The position numbers and the translations under genes were made by a program. The notes under the pieces are model-generated. The model was not told where the DNA came from, ran no database searches, and was given only the letters and a program-made list of their open reading frames with translations. A stretch of 37,496 bases of DNA from Clostridia bacterium (GTDB lineage Bacteria > Bacillota > Clostridia > Oscillospirales > CAG-272): contig JAFULR010000027.1 in assembly GCA_017483195.1 (NCBI GenBank), positions 1-37,496 on the forward strand, given 5' to 3'. Shown in pieces: positions 1 through 7,776 of this stretch; position 1 is the first letter of the stretch; each line of letters begins with the position of its first letter.

Positions 1-7
1 CCATAAC

Positions 8-46
8 AAAATCCTCCTACGGTACTATTATACCATAGGAGGTTTT
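8..46. terminator. Hairpin terminator beyond metH, probably bidirectional
   Basis: Arms 13-24 and 31-42 form a 12-bp stem (CCTCCTA/TAGGAGG plus GGTA/TACC, one C-A mismatch) with a 6-nt loop. It is flanked by AAAA on the left and TTTT on the right. It could end the minus-strand metH operon and any plus-strand gene entering from outside the window. Confidence 0.7.
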
Positions 47-47
47 A

Positions 48-88
48 TTGTGCTTTTTTTATTTGTGAACTATTCGGGGTTCACTTCA
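48..88 (+). repeat. Left copy of a 41-bp inverted repeat found at both ends of the window
   Basis: These 41 bases are the exact reverse complement of 37408-37448. Allowing one mismatch, the match extends to 43-88 against 37408-37453. The unit holds a small imperfect palindrome, GTGAAC-8 nt-GTTCAC (65-84), and a T7 run (54-60). It begins about 20 nt downstream of the metH stop codon and abuts the hairpin at 8-46. No further copy was noticed inside the window. Confidence 0.95.
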
Positions 89-108
89 TAATATCGGCTT
101 TTATAATT

Positions 109-2457
109 TTATTTATATACCGTCTGCGCAAATCTAACTGCAGCCATAGCATCCTTGCCGTATGCGTCCGCTCCTATGGTTTTTGCATATTCTTCAGTCA
201 GAACCGCTCCGCCTACCATAACATATACATCAGGATACAACGATTTGATCATCTGAACCGTTTTATCCATAGCGGGCAAAGTAGTAGTCATCAATGCCGA
301 AAGAGCAACAAGCCTTGACCCATGCTTTTTAAGAGCATCAAGAACAGTTTGTGGAGAAACGTCCTTTCCAAGATCGTAAACAGTAAATCCGTGACTTTCA
401 AGCAGAAGCTTAACGATATTTTTTCCAATATCATGTATGTCACCTTGAACCGTTGCGATGATGACTGAATTTCCGTTGCTTGTCTTTAACGTCATATTCT
501 CTTTGATCAATGCAAATGCCTTTGAAGAGCATTCGGCACTTCTTAGTAGCTGCGGTAAAAATATCTCGTGCTTTTCAAATCCATCTCCGACCTCATTCAA
601 GGCAGGTATGATCTGATTGTTAACAATACTCATAGGATCATCATTTTTCAATAGCTCGTACGTCTTTGAGATCGTTAGATCTACAAGACCTTTTCTAATG
701 GCATCCTTTAAATCCGTGGCGCTATTTTGACTATCGGTATCTGTAACTGAAAAACTATTAATCTTAATTTCCTTTATAGGAAAGTCACATCCCGCATCGC
801 CATTAAAAGATCGGTATGTCTGCATCATAGAAGCAGAAGACGGGTTCATAATGGCGCATGAAAGGCCTTTGGAAAGAGCAAGTGAGAAGAATGCTGAATT
901 TATCTTATCTCTCTCAGGCATACCGAAGGAAATGTTTGAAACGCCAAGACTTGTTTTTAAATTCATTGAATGAAGCATATCGACTGCCTCAAGAGTTATA
1001 TCGGCATTTTCGGCTCCGGTAGCTATAGTTAACGCAAGAGGATCAAAGATTATCTCCTTTGAGGGTATTCCAAACTCATTGGCTTTTTTGAGGATATGCT
1101 GCGCAATCTTTACTCTATCCTCGGCAGTCCCGGGAATACCGTGTTTATCAAGAGTTAAAGCTATTACTGATCCGCCGTATTTCTTTATGAGAGGGAAGAT
1201 CTTTTCCATTGATTCATCATCGCCGTTAACTGAGTTTATAAGCGGTTTGCCGTTATAAACACGCATTGCTCGCTCAAGAACTGCGGGATCGTTAGAATCA
1301 AGGGAAAGAGGTAGATCACACACTGCTTGAAGAGCAGTAACTATCTTTTCCATTGTTTCCGCTTCATCAATTTCGGGCAATCCCACGTTTACATCAAGAA
1401 TATGAGCGCCCGCATCGGATTGGGTCAATCCTTGCTCAAGAATATATTCAATATCTCCTTTTTTGAGCGCTTCCTTTAATTTTGGTTTTCCTGTTGGGTT
1501 GATTCTCTCACCAATAAGAATTGGAGATTCTCCTATATTTACAGCTTTTGAATATGACGTAACAACAGAAAGGTTCTTATCATCACTATTGCGAATAGGC
1601 ATGCTACGTGTAGCATCCACCAGCTCTTTAATATAATCCGGCTCGGTACCGCAGCATCCACCCAATATATTGGCACCACTTTCTGCAAGCTTAAGCACGG
1701 AAGACGCAAAATCGCGCGCATTTAAGGTATAAGTTGTTTTGCCATTCACCATTACGGGCAAGCCGGCGTTGGGATTAGCTATGATGGGCAGAGAAGAGCA
1801 TTTGGAAAATCTTTCGATTATATTGATCATCTTATCGGGGCCGAGGGAACAGTTAGTTCCAAGGGCAGCCACCCCAAGACCTTCTAACATAGCCACCATT
1901 GCTTCAATGCTGGCACCTGTAAGCATTTTGCCATTCTCGTCATACACATTGGTTACAAAAATCGGAAGATCTGAATTTTCCTTTGCAGCAAGAACTGCAG
2001 CCTTTGTTTCGTAGCAATCTGTAAACGTTTCGATAATAACAAGATCAACTCCGCATCTTTGTGCTACCCGTATATTTTTGGCGAAAACCTCTACTGCCGT
2101 TTCAAATGGCAGATCTCCTATAGGCTCAAGGAATTTACCAAGCGGACCTATATCAAAAGCTACAAAGGCATCGTCATAATCTTTAACTGCGTTTTTGGCA
2201 CAATTTACGGCAGAAGCTATTAGCTCATCATAATTATCGTGCTTTAAGCAGTTTACACCGAATGTATTGGTTGTGATTATGTTCGCACCTGCATCAAGAT
2301 ATTCTCTATGAATAGACTCAATAATTTCGGGATGCTTTAAATTCCAATTTTCGGGCAAATCACCGCTTTTAAGCCCTCTTTTTTGAAGGACGGTACCCAT
2401 ACCGCCATCAAAATATAACCTTTTTTTATTTATGAGCTGAGAAATTTTACTCATCAT
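109..2457 (-). CDS. metH: Cobalamin-dependent methionine synthase lacking the reactivation domain
   Basis: This enzyme moves the methyl group of 5-methyltetrahydrofolate through cobalamin to homocysteine, making methionine in the cytoplasm. The 782-residue protein has an N-terminal homocysteine-binding barrel (about 1-290) with the expected zinc cysteines: Cys203 in GTNCS and Cys268/Cys269 in GGCCG. A pterin-binding barrel follows (about 310-570, ERINPTGK near its start), then a helical cap and a B12-binding Rossmann domain with DIHDIGKNIV, whose His675 should be the lower cobalt ligand. It ends there: the AdoMet-binding reactivation domain of the roughly 1200-residue E. coli enzyme is missing and is encoded separately just upstream (2464-3051). 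It is the last gene of the minus-strand operon, 6 nt after that gene. Two adjacent ATG codons could serve as the start; the first is used here. Confidence 0.95.
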   Translation of the reverse strand: MMSKISQLINKKRLYFDGGMGTVLQKRGLKSGDLPENWNLKHPEIIESIHREYLDAGANIITTNTFGVNCLKHDNYDELIASAVNCAKNAVKDYDDAFVAFDIGPLGKFLEPIGDLPFETAVEVFAKNIRVAQRCGVDLVIIETFTDCYETKAAVLAAKENSDLPIFVTNVYDENGKMLTGASIEAMVAMLEGLGVAALGTNCSLGPDKMINIIERFSKCSSLPIIANPNAGLPVMVNGKTTYTLNARDFASSVLKLAESGANILGGCCGTEPDYIKELVDATRSMPIRNSDDKNLSVVTSYSKAVNIGESPILIGERINPTGKPKLKEALKKGDIEYILEQGLTQSDAGAHILDVNVGLPEIDEAETMEKIVTALQAVCDLPLSLDSNDPAVLERAMRVYNGKPLINSVNGDDESMEKIFPLIKKYGGSVIALTLDKHGIPGTAEDRVKIAQHILKKANEFGIPSKEIIFDPLALTIATGAENADITLEAVDMLHSMNLKTSLGVSNISFGMPERDKINSAFFSLALSKGLSCAIMNPSSASMMQTYRSFNGDAGCDFPIKEIKINSFSVTDTDSQNSATDLKDAIRKGLVDLTISKTYELLKNDDPMSIVNNQIIPALNEVGDGFEKHEIFLPQLLRSAECSSKAFALIKENMTLKTSNGNSVIIATVQGDIHDIGKNIVKLLLESHGFTVYDLGKDVSPQTVLDALKKHGSRLVALSALMTTTLPAMDKTVQMIKSLYPDVYVMVGGAVLTEEYAKTIGADAYGKDAMAAVRFAQTVYK

Positions 2458-2463
2458 ATTACC

Positions 2464-3051
2464 TCACGTATTCTTTATACCGATTACGGCAGTTATGGAC
2501 TTCCGCGATATCATCATAAGGCTATCTGTTAGAGATATACCAATACTGTTAAGAAGATTCAGCTTTTCAGACAAGCATTTCTGAAATTCCAATGGGAAAT
2601 CGGCATATCCGGGGCTAAATCTTTTTGTGGTGGCTAAATCCTTGCATATCATCGTGTTAACGTAATCTGCTAACGCCTCTGCGGTTGCCGATGCTATTGC
2701 ATCTATTACTATGGCATCCGATTTATTTGTAATATAACTTTTAGATATAAGTCTGTCAACATCAATCCCCAATGTAACCGCAAAGATATATGCATAATTG
2801 CAATCTCTTAAAACTCGGGAGAGGGAAACGCTATTCAGCTTAGCAAAATCAAAATCGCACTCCGATTCACATATTTGCAAGGGAACCTTGATGTATGCAA
2901 ATCTGCAATCCGAGCTATTTAAGACCGCGTTCAAATATGGTTTAACGGTATCTAAATCAGTTTCGTATCCAAGCCGCGCGGAAATCTCCCTACTATCAAT
3001 CTGCAGCAAATATGCGTCCACCATGCCGCAAACTATGTTCTTATCTATCAT
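2464..3051 (-). CDS. Free-standing methionine synthase reactivation-domain protein
   Basis: The 195-residue protein resembles the C-terminal AdoMet-binding activation domain of MetH, which restores oxidised cob(II)alamin by reductive methylation. The main visible signature is RFSPGYADFP near residues 143-152, matching the RxxxGY motif that contacts AdoMet in the MetH family. The gene overlaps metF by 4 nt (ATGA at 3048-3051) and lies 6 nt before a metH that lacks this domain, so the pair most likely forms a split methionine synthase. No flavodoxin or ferredoxin electron donor is encoded nearby. The family call is secure from context and motif. That it reactivates MetH in trans is inference. 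Confidence 0.85.
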   Translation of the reverse strand: MIDKNIVCGMVDAYLLQIDSREISARLGYETDLDTVKPYLNAVLNSSDCRFAYIKVPLQICESECDFDFAKLNSVSLSRVLRDCNYAYIFAVTLGIDVDRLISKSYITNKSDAIVIDAIASATAEALADYVNTMICKDLATTKRFSPGYADFPLEFQKCLSEKLNLLNSIGISLTDSLMMISRKSITAVIGIKNT

Positions 3052-3908
3052 TCCAAATATTCCTTTAAATTTGTTTTTATAATTCTTGCAACATCCGGCT
3101 TATTCATAGAATACACGTGAACAGCCTTGAAGCCCTGATCATAAATGTTTTTTGCTTGCCCAATTGCAAATTCGATCCCGGCTTGCTTAAAAGATATGGG
3201 ATCATTATCATATTTTGAAACAATATTTAAAAAGCTCCTGGGCAGCTCGTTACCGGATAATAAAACCATTTTATTAAGCTGAGAATAGCTTGTGATAGGC
3301 ATAATTCCGGGTATTATCGGTACGCTTACACCTTCTTTATGAAGTCTTTCACAGAAAGAATAAAAGATTTTATTATCAAAAAACATCTGTGTAGTAAAAA
3401 AATCGCAACCGCAATCCACCTTATGCTTTAAGTACTCAATATCTTTTTCCAGGCTTTCGCTTTCCGGATGAGCCTCCGGATAACACGCGCCTCCAACACA
3501 AAATTCTCCGTGCTTCTTTATCTCCTTGATTAATTCATATGCATAATGAAAATCAAGAGCGGTGCGGTCAAGTCCTTCAGGAATGTCACCGCGAAGCGCA
3601 AGTATATTCTCAACACCTATTTGCTTCATTTTGTAAATCTGTTCCTCAACTTCATTTTTTGAGGAGGATATGCAAGTCAGATGAGCAAGAGGAGTAATTC
3701 CGTATGAAAGGACCTCCTCGGCAATCTTAGTAGTGTATTGACTCCTTCCTCCGCCTGCGCCATAAGTTACGCTCATATACGCAGGAGAAATCTGAGATAT
3801 CTCTGCGACAGCATTAGACACCGTATCGTAGGAATCGATGGTTTTGGGAGGGAACACCTCAAAAGACAGTATTCGATTATTTAATCTGATAATATCTGTA
3901 ATTTTCAA
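3048..3908 (-). CDS. metF: 5,10-methylenetetrahydrofolate reductase
   Basis: MetF reduces 5,10-methylene-THF to 5-methyl-THF, the methyl donor used by the MetH encoded two genes downstream. The 286-residue length fits bacterial MetF, a flavin-binding barrel. Recognisable segments are the N-terminal LSFEVFPPKT, which carries the catalytic-region Glu; the VTYGAGGG loop; LALRGDIPEG; and FFTTQMFFDN, typical of the FAD/folate site. The order fliB-like - metF - activation protein - metH, with a 24-nt gap and then a 4-nt overlap, indicates one transcript from the promoter at 4844-4872. Many anaerobes use MetF-type enzymes in the Wood-Ljungdahl pathway, but the surrounding genes here point to methionine synthesis. 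Confidence 0.95.
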   Translation of the reverse strand: MKITDIIRLNNRILSFEVFPPKTIDSYDTVSNAVAEISQISPAYMSVTYGAGGGRSQYTTKIAEEVLSYGITPLAHLTCISSSKNEVEEQIYKMKQIGVENILALRGDIPEGLDRTALDFHYAYELIKEIKKHGEFCVGGACYPEAHPESESLEKDIEYLKHKVDCGCDFFTTQMFFDNKIFYSFCERLHKEGVSVPIIPGIMPITSYSQLNKMVLLSGNELPRSFLNIVSKYDNDPISFKQAGIEFAIGQAKNIYDQGFKAVHVYSMNKPDVARIIKTNLKEYLE

Positions 3909-3931
3909 CTTTAACTCCTATCTAACCAAGA

Positions 3932-4813
3932 TCAATAATAGAATAATCTTGATTTGATTATTTCAATGTTTTGTTCGGAGTACTCTATTTCTTCCGATAC
4001 TCTTCTTGCCTTTTCATATATATCATCAATACTTGTTATCCCCAGTATAAGCTTGGTACAAAATGCGGCAAATGAAAGCGACTCGCAAAACTCGACATAA
4101 TTGCAAGCCTCTGAGCAATAACGATAAATAAAATAAGCAAAAGCGCGCGTAAGCTCATTATCATTTGGCACAACGTCGTCCAACTCCGCATAACTAAGAA
4201 ATGCTGCGCGATTTTCCGGGTTAAGATACTCAAGCTCTTCCAACGTTTCAAGCATATGCTCAAATTCAACTTCGATATCATAGGTATCATATAAAATAGC
4301 CATTTTCCCAATGATATCGAATTCCTCGTCTTTTAAAAAATTATAGATAATATTAATCCGAGTAATTGCATCAAAATCGCTGATATCCTCATCTCCCGGC
4401 ACTTCTGCAATCTCAATCATTTCATCATAATCATCCGAGGATAATATAATACGGCAGGCTTCCTCACAGGACATTCCAATACCAACCTCTTTGCCTCTGT
4501 TAGTAAAATTGTAAAAGCGCGGATGCTCGCGGCATATATCACACAAATAGTCCTCGCCCATTGACTTGATTATCGTACACAAGCCATTTTCATCAAGATT
4601 TTGACATCTTTTATTATCGAGCAATTTAAAATGCGGTGAGTTACAAAAATCAATACTATTTAAAATAGACTCTGAAGCTTCTGCAGAAAGGGAATTATAT
4701 TTGCCCAGCGTTTCTGAATCTATATCTATTTCCCACCCGATACAGCAGGAGTGTTTGCACTTATCTGCGATGCAGTTGAATTTTTTATAATATTTTGGTG
4801 CGTAAAGCTTCAT
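3932..4813 (-). CDS. FliB-like (flagellin lysine N-methylase family) protein
   Basis: The 293-residue protein starts with a cysteine-rich block: residues 13-28 include FNCIADKCKHSCCIGWE (Cys14, Cys19, Cys23, Cys24). More cysteines follow around 70-100 in LDENGLCTI and YLCDICREHPRFY, then MSCEEACRII. This is the FliB/YkgJ-like cysteine pattern. Salmonella FliB methylates surface lysines of flagellin and has been reported to carry a 4Fe-4S cluster. This homologue is shorter than the roughly 400-residue FliB, and no flagellar gene is present, so its substrate is unknown. It is the first gene of the methionine operon, transcribed from 4844-4872, with a strong GGAGGTGG ribosome binding site at 4817-4824. 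Family: fairly sure. Substrate: unknown. Confidence 0.8.
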   Translation of the reverse strand: MKLYAPKYYKKFNCIADKCKHSCCIGWEIDIDSETLGKYNSLSAEASESILNSIDFCNSPHFKLLDNKRCQNLDENGLCTIIKSMGEDYLCDICREHPRFYNFTNRGKEVGIGMSCEEACRIILSSDDYDEMIEIAEVPGDEDISDFDAITRINIIYNFLKDEEFDIIGKMAILYDTYDIEVEFEHMLETLEELEYLNPENRAAFLSYAELDDVVPNDNELTRAFAYFIYRYCSEACNYVEFCESLSFAAFCTKLILGITSIDDIYEKARRVSEEIEYSEQNIEIIKSRLFYY

Positions 4814-4843
4814 AAGCCACCTCCGAAAATATACGTTTAAATA

Positions 4844-4872
4844 ATTTTAACACATTATCGATTATTTTTCAA
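4844..4872 (-). promoter_or_regulatory. Promoter of the fliB-like/metF/metH operon
   Basis: On the minus strand, a -35 TTGAAA (plus-strand 4867-4872) and a -10 TAAAAT (4844-4849) are separated by exactly 17 nt. The predicted start is about 25 nt upstream of the first ATG, leaving no room for a SAM riboswitch or T-box. The promoter is divergent to the tRNA-Trp promoter. Confidence 0.6.
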
Positions 4873-4890
4873 CATTTTTTTAAAAACCAC

Positions 4891-4919
4891 TTGATTTTTT
4901 TATTTTTATATGCTATAAT
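4891..4919 (+). promoter_or_regulatory. tRNA-Trp promoter
   Basis: TTGATT (4891-4896), a 17-nt spacer and TATAAT (4914-4919), with an extended -10 TGC just before it. It lies 29 nt upstream of the tRNA 5' end. The short leader contains a small CGTC-AAAA-GACG hairpin. Confidence 0.75.
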
Positions 4920-4948
4920 GTCAAAGTCGTCAAAAGACGGCACAATAT

Positions 4949-5024
4949 AGGGGTATAGCTCAGCTGGTAGAGTACCGGTCTCCAAAACCGTGGGTCGCGG
5001 GTTCGAATCCTCCTGCCCCTGCCA
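4949..5024 (+). tRNA. tRNA-Trp (anticodon CCA)
   Basis: The cloverleaf can be drawn directly. The 7-bp acceptor stem 4949-4955/5014-5020 is fully paired (one T-G), the D stem is GCTC/GAGT, and the anticodon loop 4980-4986 carries CCA at 4982-4984. The T loop is TTCGAAT at 5002-5008, the discriminator is G5021, and CCA is encoded at 5022-5024. Two stem mismatches are present: C4975/T4991 at the base of the anticodon stem and C4998/C5012 in the T stem. It is transcribed from 4891-4919 and followed immediately by a strong terminator. Confidence 0.96.
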
Positions 5025-5026
5025 AA

Positions 5027-5055
5027 AATAAAGGTCGCCTTGTGCGACCTTTATT
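5027..5055. terminator. Bidirectional terminator shared by tRNA-Trp and the carboxypeptidase gene
   Basis: A perfect 12-bp stem (5027-5038 with 5044-5055) and a 5-nt loop, followed by TTTT on the plus strand and by TTTTT on the minus strand. The TAA stop codon of the convergent gene (5051-5053) lies inside the right arm. Confidence 0.9.
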
Positions 5056-6343
5056 TTTTGCGCTTTATTTTTCTGCGCTTATGCATTTTATTTAGCTTTC
5101 TTGATTTTGCAATATAAAACGTGACCATCAATGAAACAAAGCAGAGAAGAATTATAATAAACTGTCTGCTCATAACAAATGTTTTCATAGCATCCATAAT
5201 GTACAAAAAAGCATTTTTTGAGAGGCTTTTATCAACTGTTAGCGGACATATAGCTAAAATTTTTCCGTCCTTAGATACCGTAAGCTCTCCAACAGTCTGA
5301 CCGGCCTCGACGGGAGCTCTTATTTCATCTCCCTCAATATACACACTGTATGTAAGATCCAACCATGGATCTATATCTTCAGGTAAAAACAGATTAAGAT
5401 TTTCCTTTAAATAAAGATCTATTTCTTGATAAGACACAGAATACTTAACAGGTACGGTGGCTACTTTAGAATTAACATCAAACACCGTTTTTACTGAATA
5501 GTCATACCTGGCATGTGAGATCAAGCTTTTAGAAAATGTTTCGGCATAGTTAGCTTGATCAAGTGGATCATTCGCCACGGCGTTCATAACTATACTGATA
5601 AAACTCAAATCCCCAATATCATAATAAAGGACGGCGCAAGTTTCACCGACTCCGCCCGTATTAAAGCTTGATAAACCTTTATAGCTTGCCAAAAGTGATG
5701 ATCGGTTACTAACGGTTGTGAATTGACAGGTGGCAAGAGAACTCATTTTATAGGATTTCTTTTTTCCGATTTCAATGTACCTTTCACTCTTGGCAAGGTA
5801 TTTGGCAAGGATTGCAATATCGGAAACTGTAGTTGTCATTCCCGGGACATTAATACCGGTAACGTTCATATAAACCGTAGAGATCATACCGAGTTCTTTG
5901 GCTTTATCGTTCATTTTTAAAATGAATTCATCAATATTTCCACATACCGAGAAGGCAAGAACTTGGGCAGCATCATTATATCCACCGCAAACGGTAGCAT
6001 ACAAAAGATCATCAAAGGTTAAACGATCGCCTTTCTTTAATCTCATATTTCTGCCGCTCAAGCCGTTAAGCATTTCTTCTTTAACGGTTATTACAGTATT
6101 CGAATCAATACCGGATTCAAGAGCAATACATGCTGTCATCATTTTAACGGTTGATGATGGCGATATGGATTCGTTTATATTTTTCTCGACCATTACAAGG
6201 TCGTTTTCAATATTTAATAGATAATAAGATTCAGCCTCGGCTTCATCCGATGATAATTCAAATGCGGAAGCATTAAAGCATAAAGAAAGAGATGAGAGCA
6301 TAATTGCAAGAAAAACCGTCATAATTACAATTTTTGTTGCCAT
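5051..6343 (-). CDS. D-alanyl-D-alanine carboxypeptidase-family protein with altered catalytic motifs
   Basis: A 430-residue peptidase S11 (DacF/PBP5-type) protein. It has an N-terminal signal or anchor (about 4-27), a penicillin-binding fold, a C-terminal domain, a C-terminal membrane helix (about 393-415) and a very basic cytoplasmic tail. The SxxK motif is intact (Ser64-Thr-Val-Lys67). Where the SxN motif should be it reads Gly121-Tyr-Asn123, followed by the usual DAA, and where KTG should be it reads Asn228-Thr-Gly230. The canonical paralogue at 33558-34730 keeps SAN and KTG at the same places. Family members trim the terminal D-Ala from peptidoglycan stem peptides. This one may have changed specificity or be inactive. 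It follows ribF by 16 nt, in the ireB-ribF unit. Confidence 0.85.
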   Translation of the reverse strand: MATKIVIMTVFLAIMLSSLSLCFNASAFELSSDEAEAESYYLLNIENDLVMVEKNINESISPSSTVKMMTACIALESGIDSNTVITVKEEMLNGLSGRNMRLKKGDRLTFDDLLYATVCGGYNDAAQVLAFSVCGNIDEFILKMNDKAKELGMISTVYMNVTGINVPGMTTTVSDIAILAKYLAKSERYIEIGKKKSYKMSSLATCQFTTVSNRSSLLASYKGLSSFNTGGVGETCAVLYYDIGDLSFISIVMNAVANDPLDQANYAETFSKSLISHARYDYSVKTVFDVNSKVATVPVKYSVSYQEIDLYLKENLNLFLPEDIDPWLDLTYSVYIEGDEIRAPVEAGQTVGELTVSKDGKILAICPLTVDKSLSKNAFLYIMDAMKTFVMSRQFIIILLCFVSLMVTFYIAKSRKLNKMHKRRKIKRKK

Positions 6344-6359
6344 TGCTCACACCTCACTT

Positions 6360-7280
6360 CTAAATTTTAAAATATTTCTTTGTATTACTTATATCGCTCA
6401 AAATTTGGGACTTAAGCTCGTCGAGGGAAGTGAATTTAATCTCGTCGCGAAGACGTGATACAAATTCCACCTTAACAAGCTTTCCATAGCAATCACCGCT
6501 ATAGTCAATAATATGAGTCTCAATGTTCTTCTTTTCTGAGTCGTTGACTGTAGGTCTTATTCCAACGTTTGTAACACCATAAAACTTTTGCCCGTCTATT
6601 GTACAAACAGTACAATATATACCGCTTTTAAGAATTAATTTCTTATCTTCGGAAAACTGATTTATGGTAGGAAGACCCAACGTTCTGCCAAGCGCCTTTC
6701 CGTGTACAATAGGAGCGGTTAATGAATATCTTGAATCAAGCAAACGATTCGCATTTTCGATATCTCCGTTTGAAAGCAGCTCTCTTATATAGGTGGATGA
6801 AACTATTTTTTCTTCATCCGTGAGAAGAGTAACGATATCTGCATTTCCTTGCATAAGACGTGCAAGATCGCTCGCACTTCCTGCAGCTTTGGAGCCAAAT
6901 CTGAAATTTTCACCGCAAACCGCAAAAACGCACTGACACTCTTTTCTAAGGATTTGCGCAACAAATTCCTCAGGTGACATGTACTTCATCTCGTCAAAAT
7001 CAGCTATTACGGCATAATCCAAGCCAAGGCTTTCAAATGCATCAAGCTTTTCATCAAGTGTGTATATCTCAGGCGCGTGCTTATATGAAGTAGAATCAAA
7101 AAACCATGCGCCACTGACAATATTGGGGTAAGCCTTTTTAAGAGCAGGTACTTGTTTACGTACTTCTTCAACAAGTTGACGGTGCCCAATGTGAACACCG
7201 TCAAAATTTCCAACACATAAAACCGAAGGAAATAAAATAGCGTTTTCTTCAGTTCTCGTTTTCAGATTTATAAATTTCAT
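6360..7280 (-). CDS. ribF: Bifunctional riboflavin kinase / FMN adenylyltransferase
   Basis: RibF turns riboflavin into FMN and then FAD. The 306-residue protein has the N-terminal nucleotidyltransferase domain with CVGNFDGVHIGHRQL (about 22-36, the GxFDGVHxGH ATP-binding motif). It also has the C-terminal riboflavin kinase domain with GKALGRTLGLPTIN (about 194-207) and GVTNVGIRPTV. Length and domain order are normal. It starts 2 nt after ireB and is followed 16 nt later by the carboxypeptidase-like gene, so all three are probably co-transcribed. The window encodes several likely flavoproteins (MetF, the FAD oxidoreductase at 19378, thioredoxin reductase at 32590) that need its products. Confidence 0.95.
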   Translation of the reverse strand: MKFINLKTRTEENAILFPSVLCVGNFDGVHIGHRQLVEEVRKQVPALKKAYPNIVSGAWFFDSTSYKHAPEIYTLDEKLDAFESLGLDYAVIADFDEMKYMSPEEFVAQILRKECQCVFAVCGENFRFGSKAAGSASDLARLMQGNADIVTLLTDEEKIVSSTYIRELLSNGDIENANRLLDSRYSLTAPIVHGKALGRTLGLPTINQFSEDKKLILKSGIYCTVCTIDGQKFYGVTNVGIRPTVNDSEKKNIETHIIDYSGDCYGKLVKVEFVSRLRDEIKFTSLDELKSQILSDISNTKKYFKI

Positions 7281-7282
7281 AC

Positions 7283-7537
7283 TTAAATGTCCAAATAATT
7301 CTTTAATAACTTAGAAAGCAGCTCATCTCTATCAAGCTTTCTGATAAGTGCTCTTGCGTTATTATGATTTGTGATATAAGTGGGGTCCTCGGTAATGATA
7401 TATCCAACTATTTGATTAATCGGATTATAACCTCTTTCGCTTAAAGCATTGTAAATTTCCTGAAGGATTATCTTTGTTTGATCCTCACGTTCACTGGGAA
7501 CACGGAACATCTGGGTTTCACAATCTCTTCTTGCCAT
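7283..7537 (-). CDS. ireB: IreB family regulatory protein (UPF0297)
   Basis: The 84-residue protein closely fits the IreB/YrzL family: an N-terminal MFRVPSERE segment, central [20 protein letters not shown] and a C-terminal [14 protein letters not shown] helix. In Enterococcus faecalis, IreB is phosphorylated by the PASTA kinase IreK and restrains cephalosporin resistance. In many Firmicutes the gene sits with the Holliday junction resolvase gene ruvX (yqgF); here its partner is ribF. A cell-wall role fits the D,D-carboxypeptidase-family gene in the same operon, but that link is inference. The ribosome binding site AAAGGAG is at 7545-7551, and the promoter is at 7579-7607. Confidence 0.92.
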   Translation of the reverse strand: MARRDCETQMFRVPSEREDQTKIILQEIYNALSERGYNPINQIVGYIITEDPTYITNHNNARALIRKLDRDELLSKLLKNYLDI

Positions 7538-7578
7538 TTTTGAACTCCTTTACGTAGATTTCGTATTAGTACGTGTAT

Positions 7579-7607
7579 ATTATATAATACTTTTCAAAAT
7601 TTTTCAA
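7579..7607 (-). promoter_or_regulatory. Promoter of ireB-ribF operon
   Basis: On the minus strand, TTGAAA (7602-7607) and TATAAT (7579-7584) are separated by 17 nt. It is divergent from the nusB promoter; the two -35 boxes are about 100 nt apart. Confidence 0.7.
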
Positions 7608-7671
7608 TAGGTAACTATCATTTTTTTAAAAAATTAGACAACGCACAACAAAAAATGTATAAAAGCAAAAA

Positions 7672-7693
7672 TTATTCACTGATTTCTGAATAA
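7672..7693. repeat. Small inverted repeat between divergent ireB and nusB promoters
   Basis: TTATTCA (7672-7678) and TGAATAA (7687-7693) form 7-bp arms around an 8-nt spacer. It ends 15 nt upstream of the nusB -35 box. It has the size of an operator for a dimeric regulator, but in such AT-rich DNA it could be chance. Confidence 0.35.
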
Positions 7694-7708
7694 AATCCAC
7701 CTTTTTTA

Positions 7709-7737
7709 TTGACTTTTTTCCATTTTTGTATTATAAT
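7709..7737 (+). promoter_or_regulatory. Promoter of the nusB operon
   Basis: TTGACT (7709-7714), a 17-nt spacer and TATAAT (7732-7737), with the nusB ATG at 7777. An in-frame upstream ATG at 7726 lies inside this promoter and cannot be the start. Confidence 0.8.
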
Positions 7738-7776
7738 AATTTGGTTAATATTAAAATATTTAAGAGGACTCTTATT

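Noticed and set aside
48..88. The end repeat as a dif or phage attachment site
   Set aside because: The palindrome has 6-bp arms with an 8-nt spacer, unlike the 11-6-11 layout of dif, and no integrase or recombinase gene is present.
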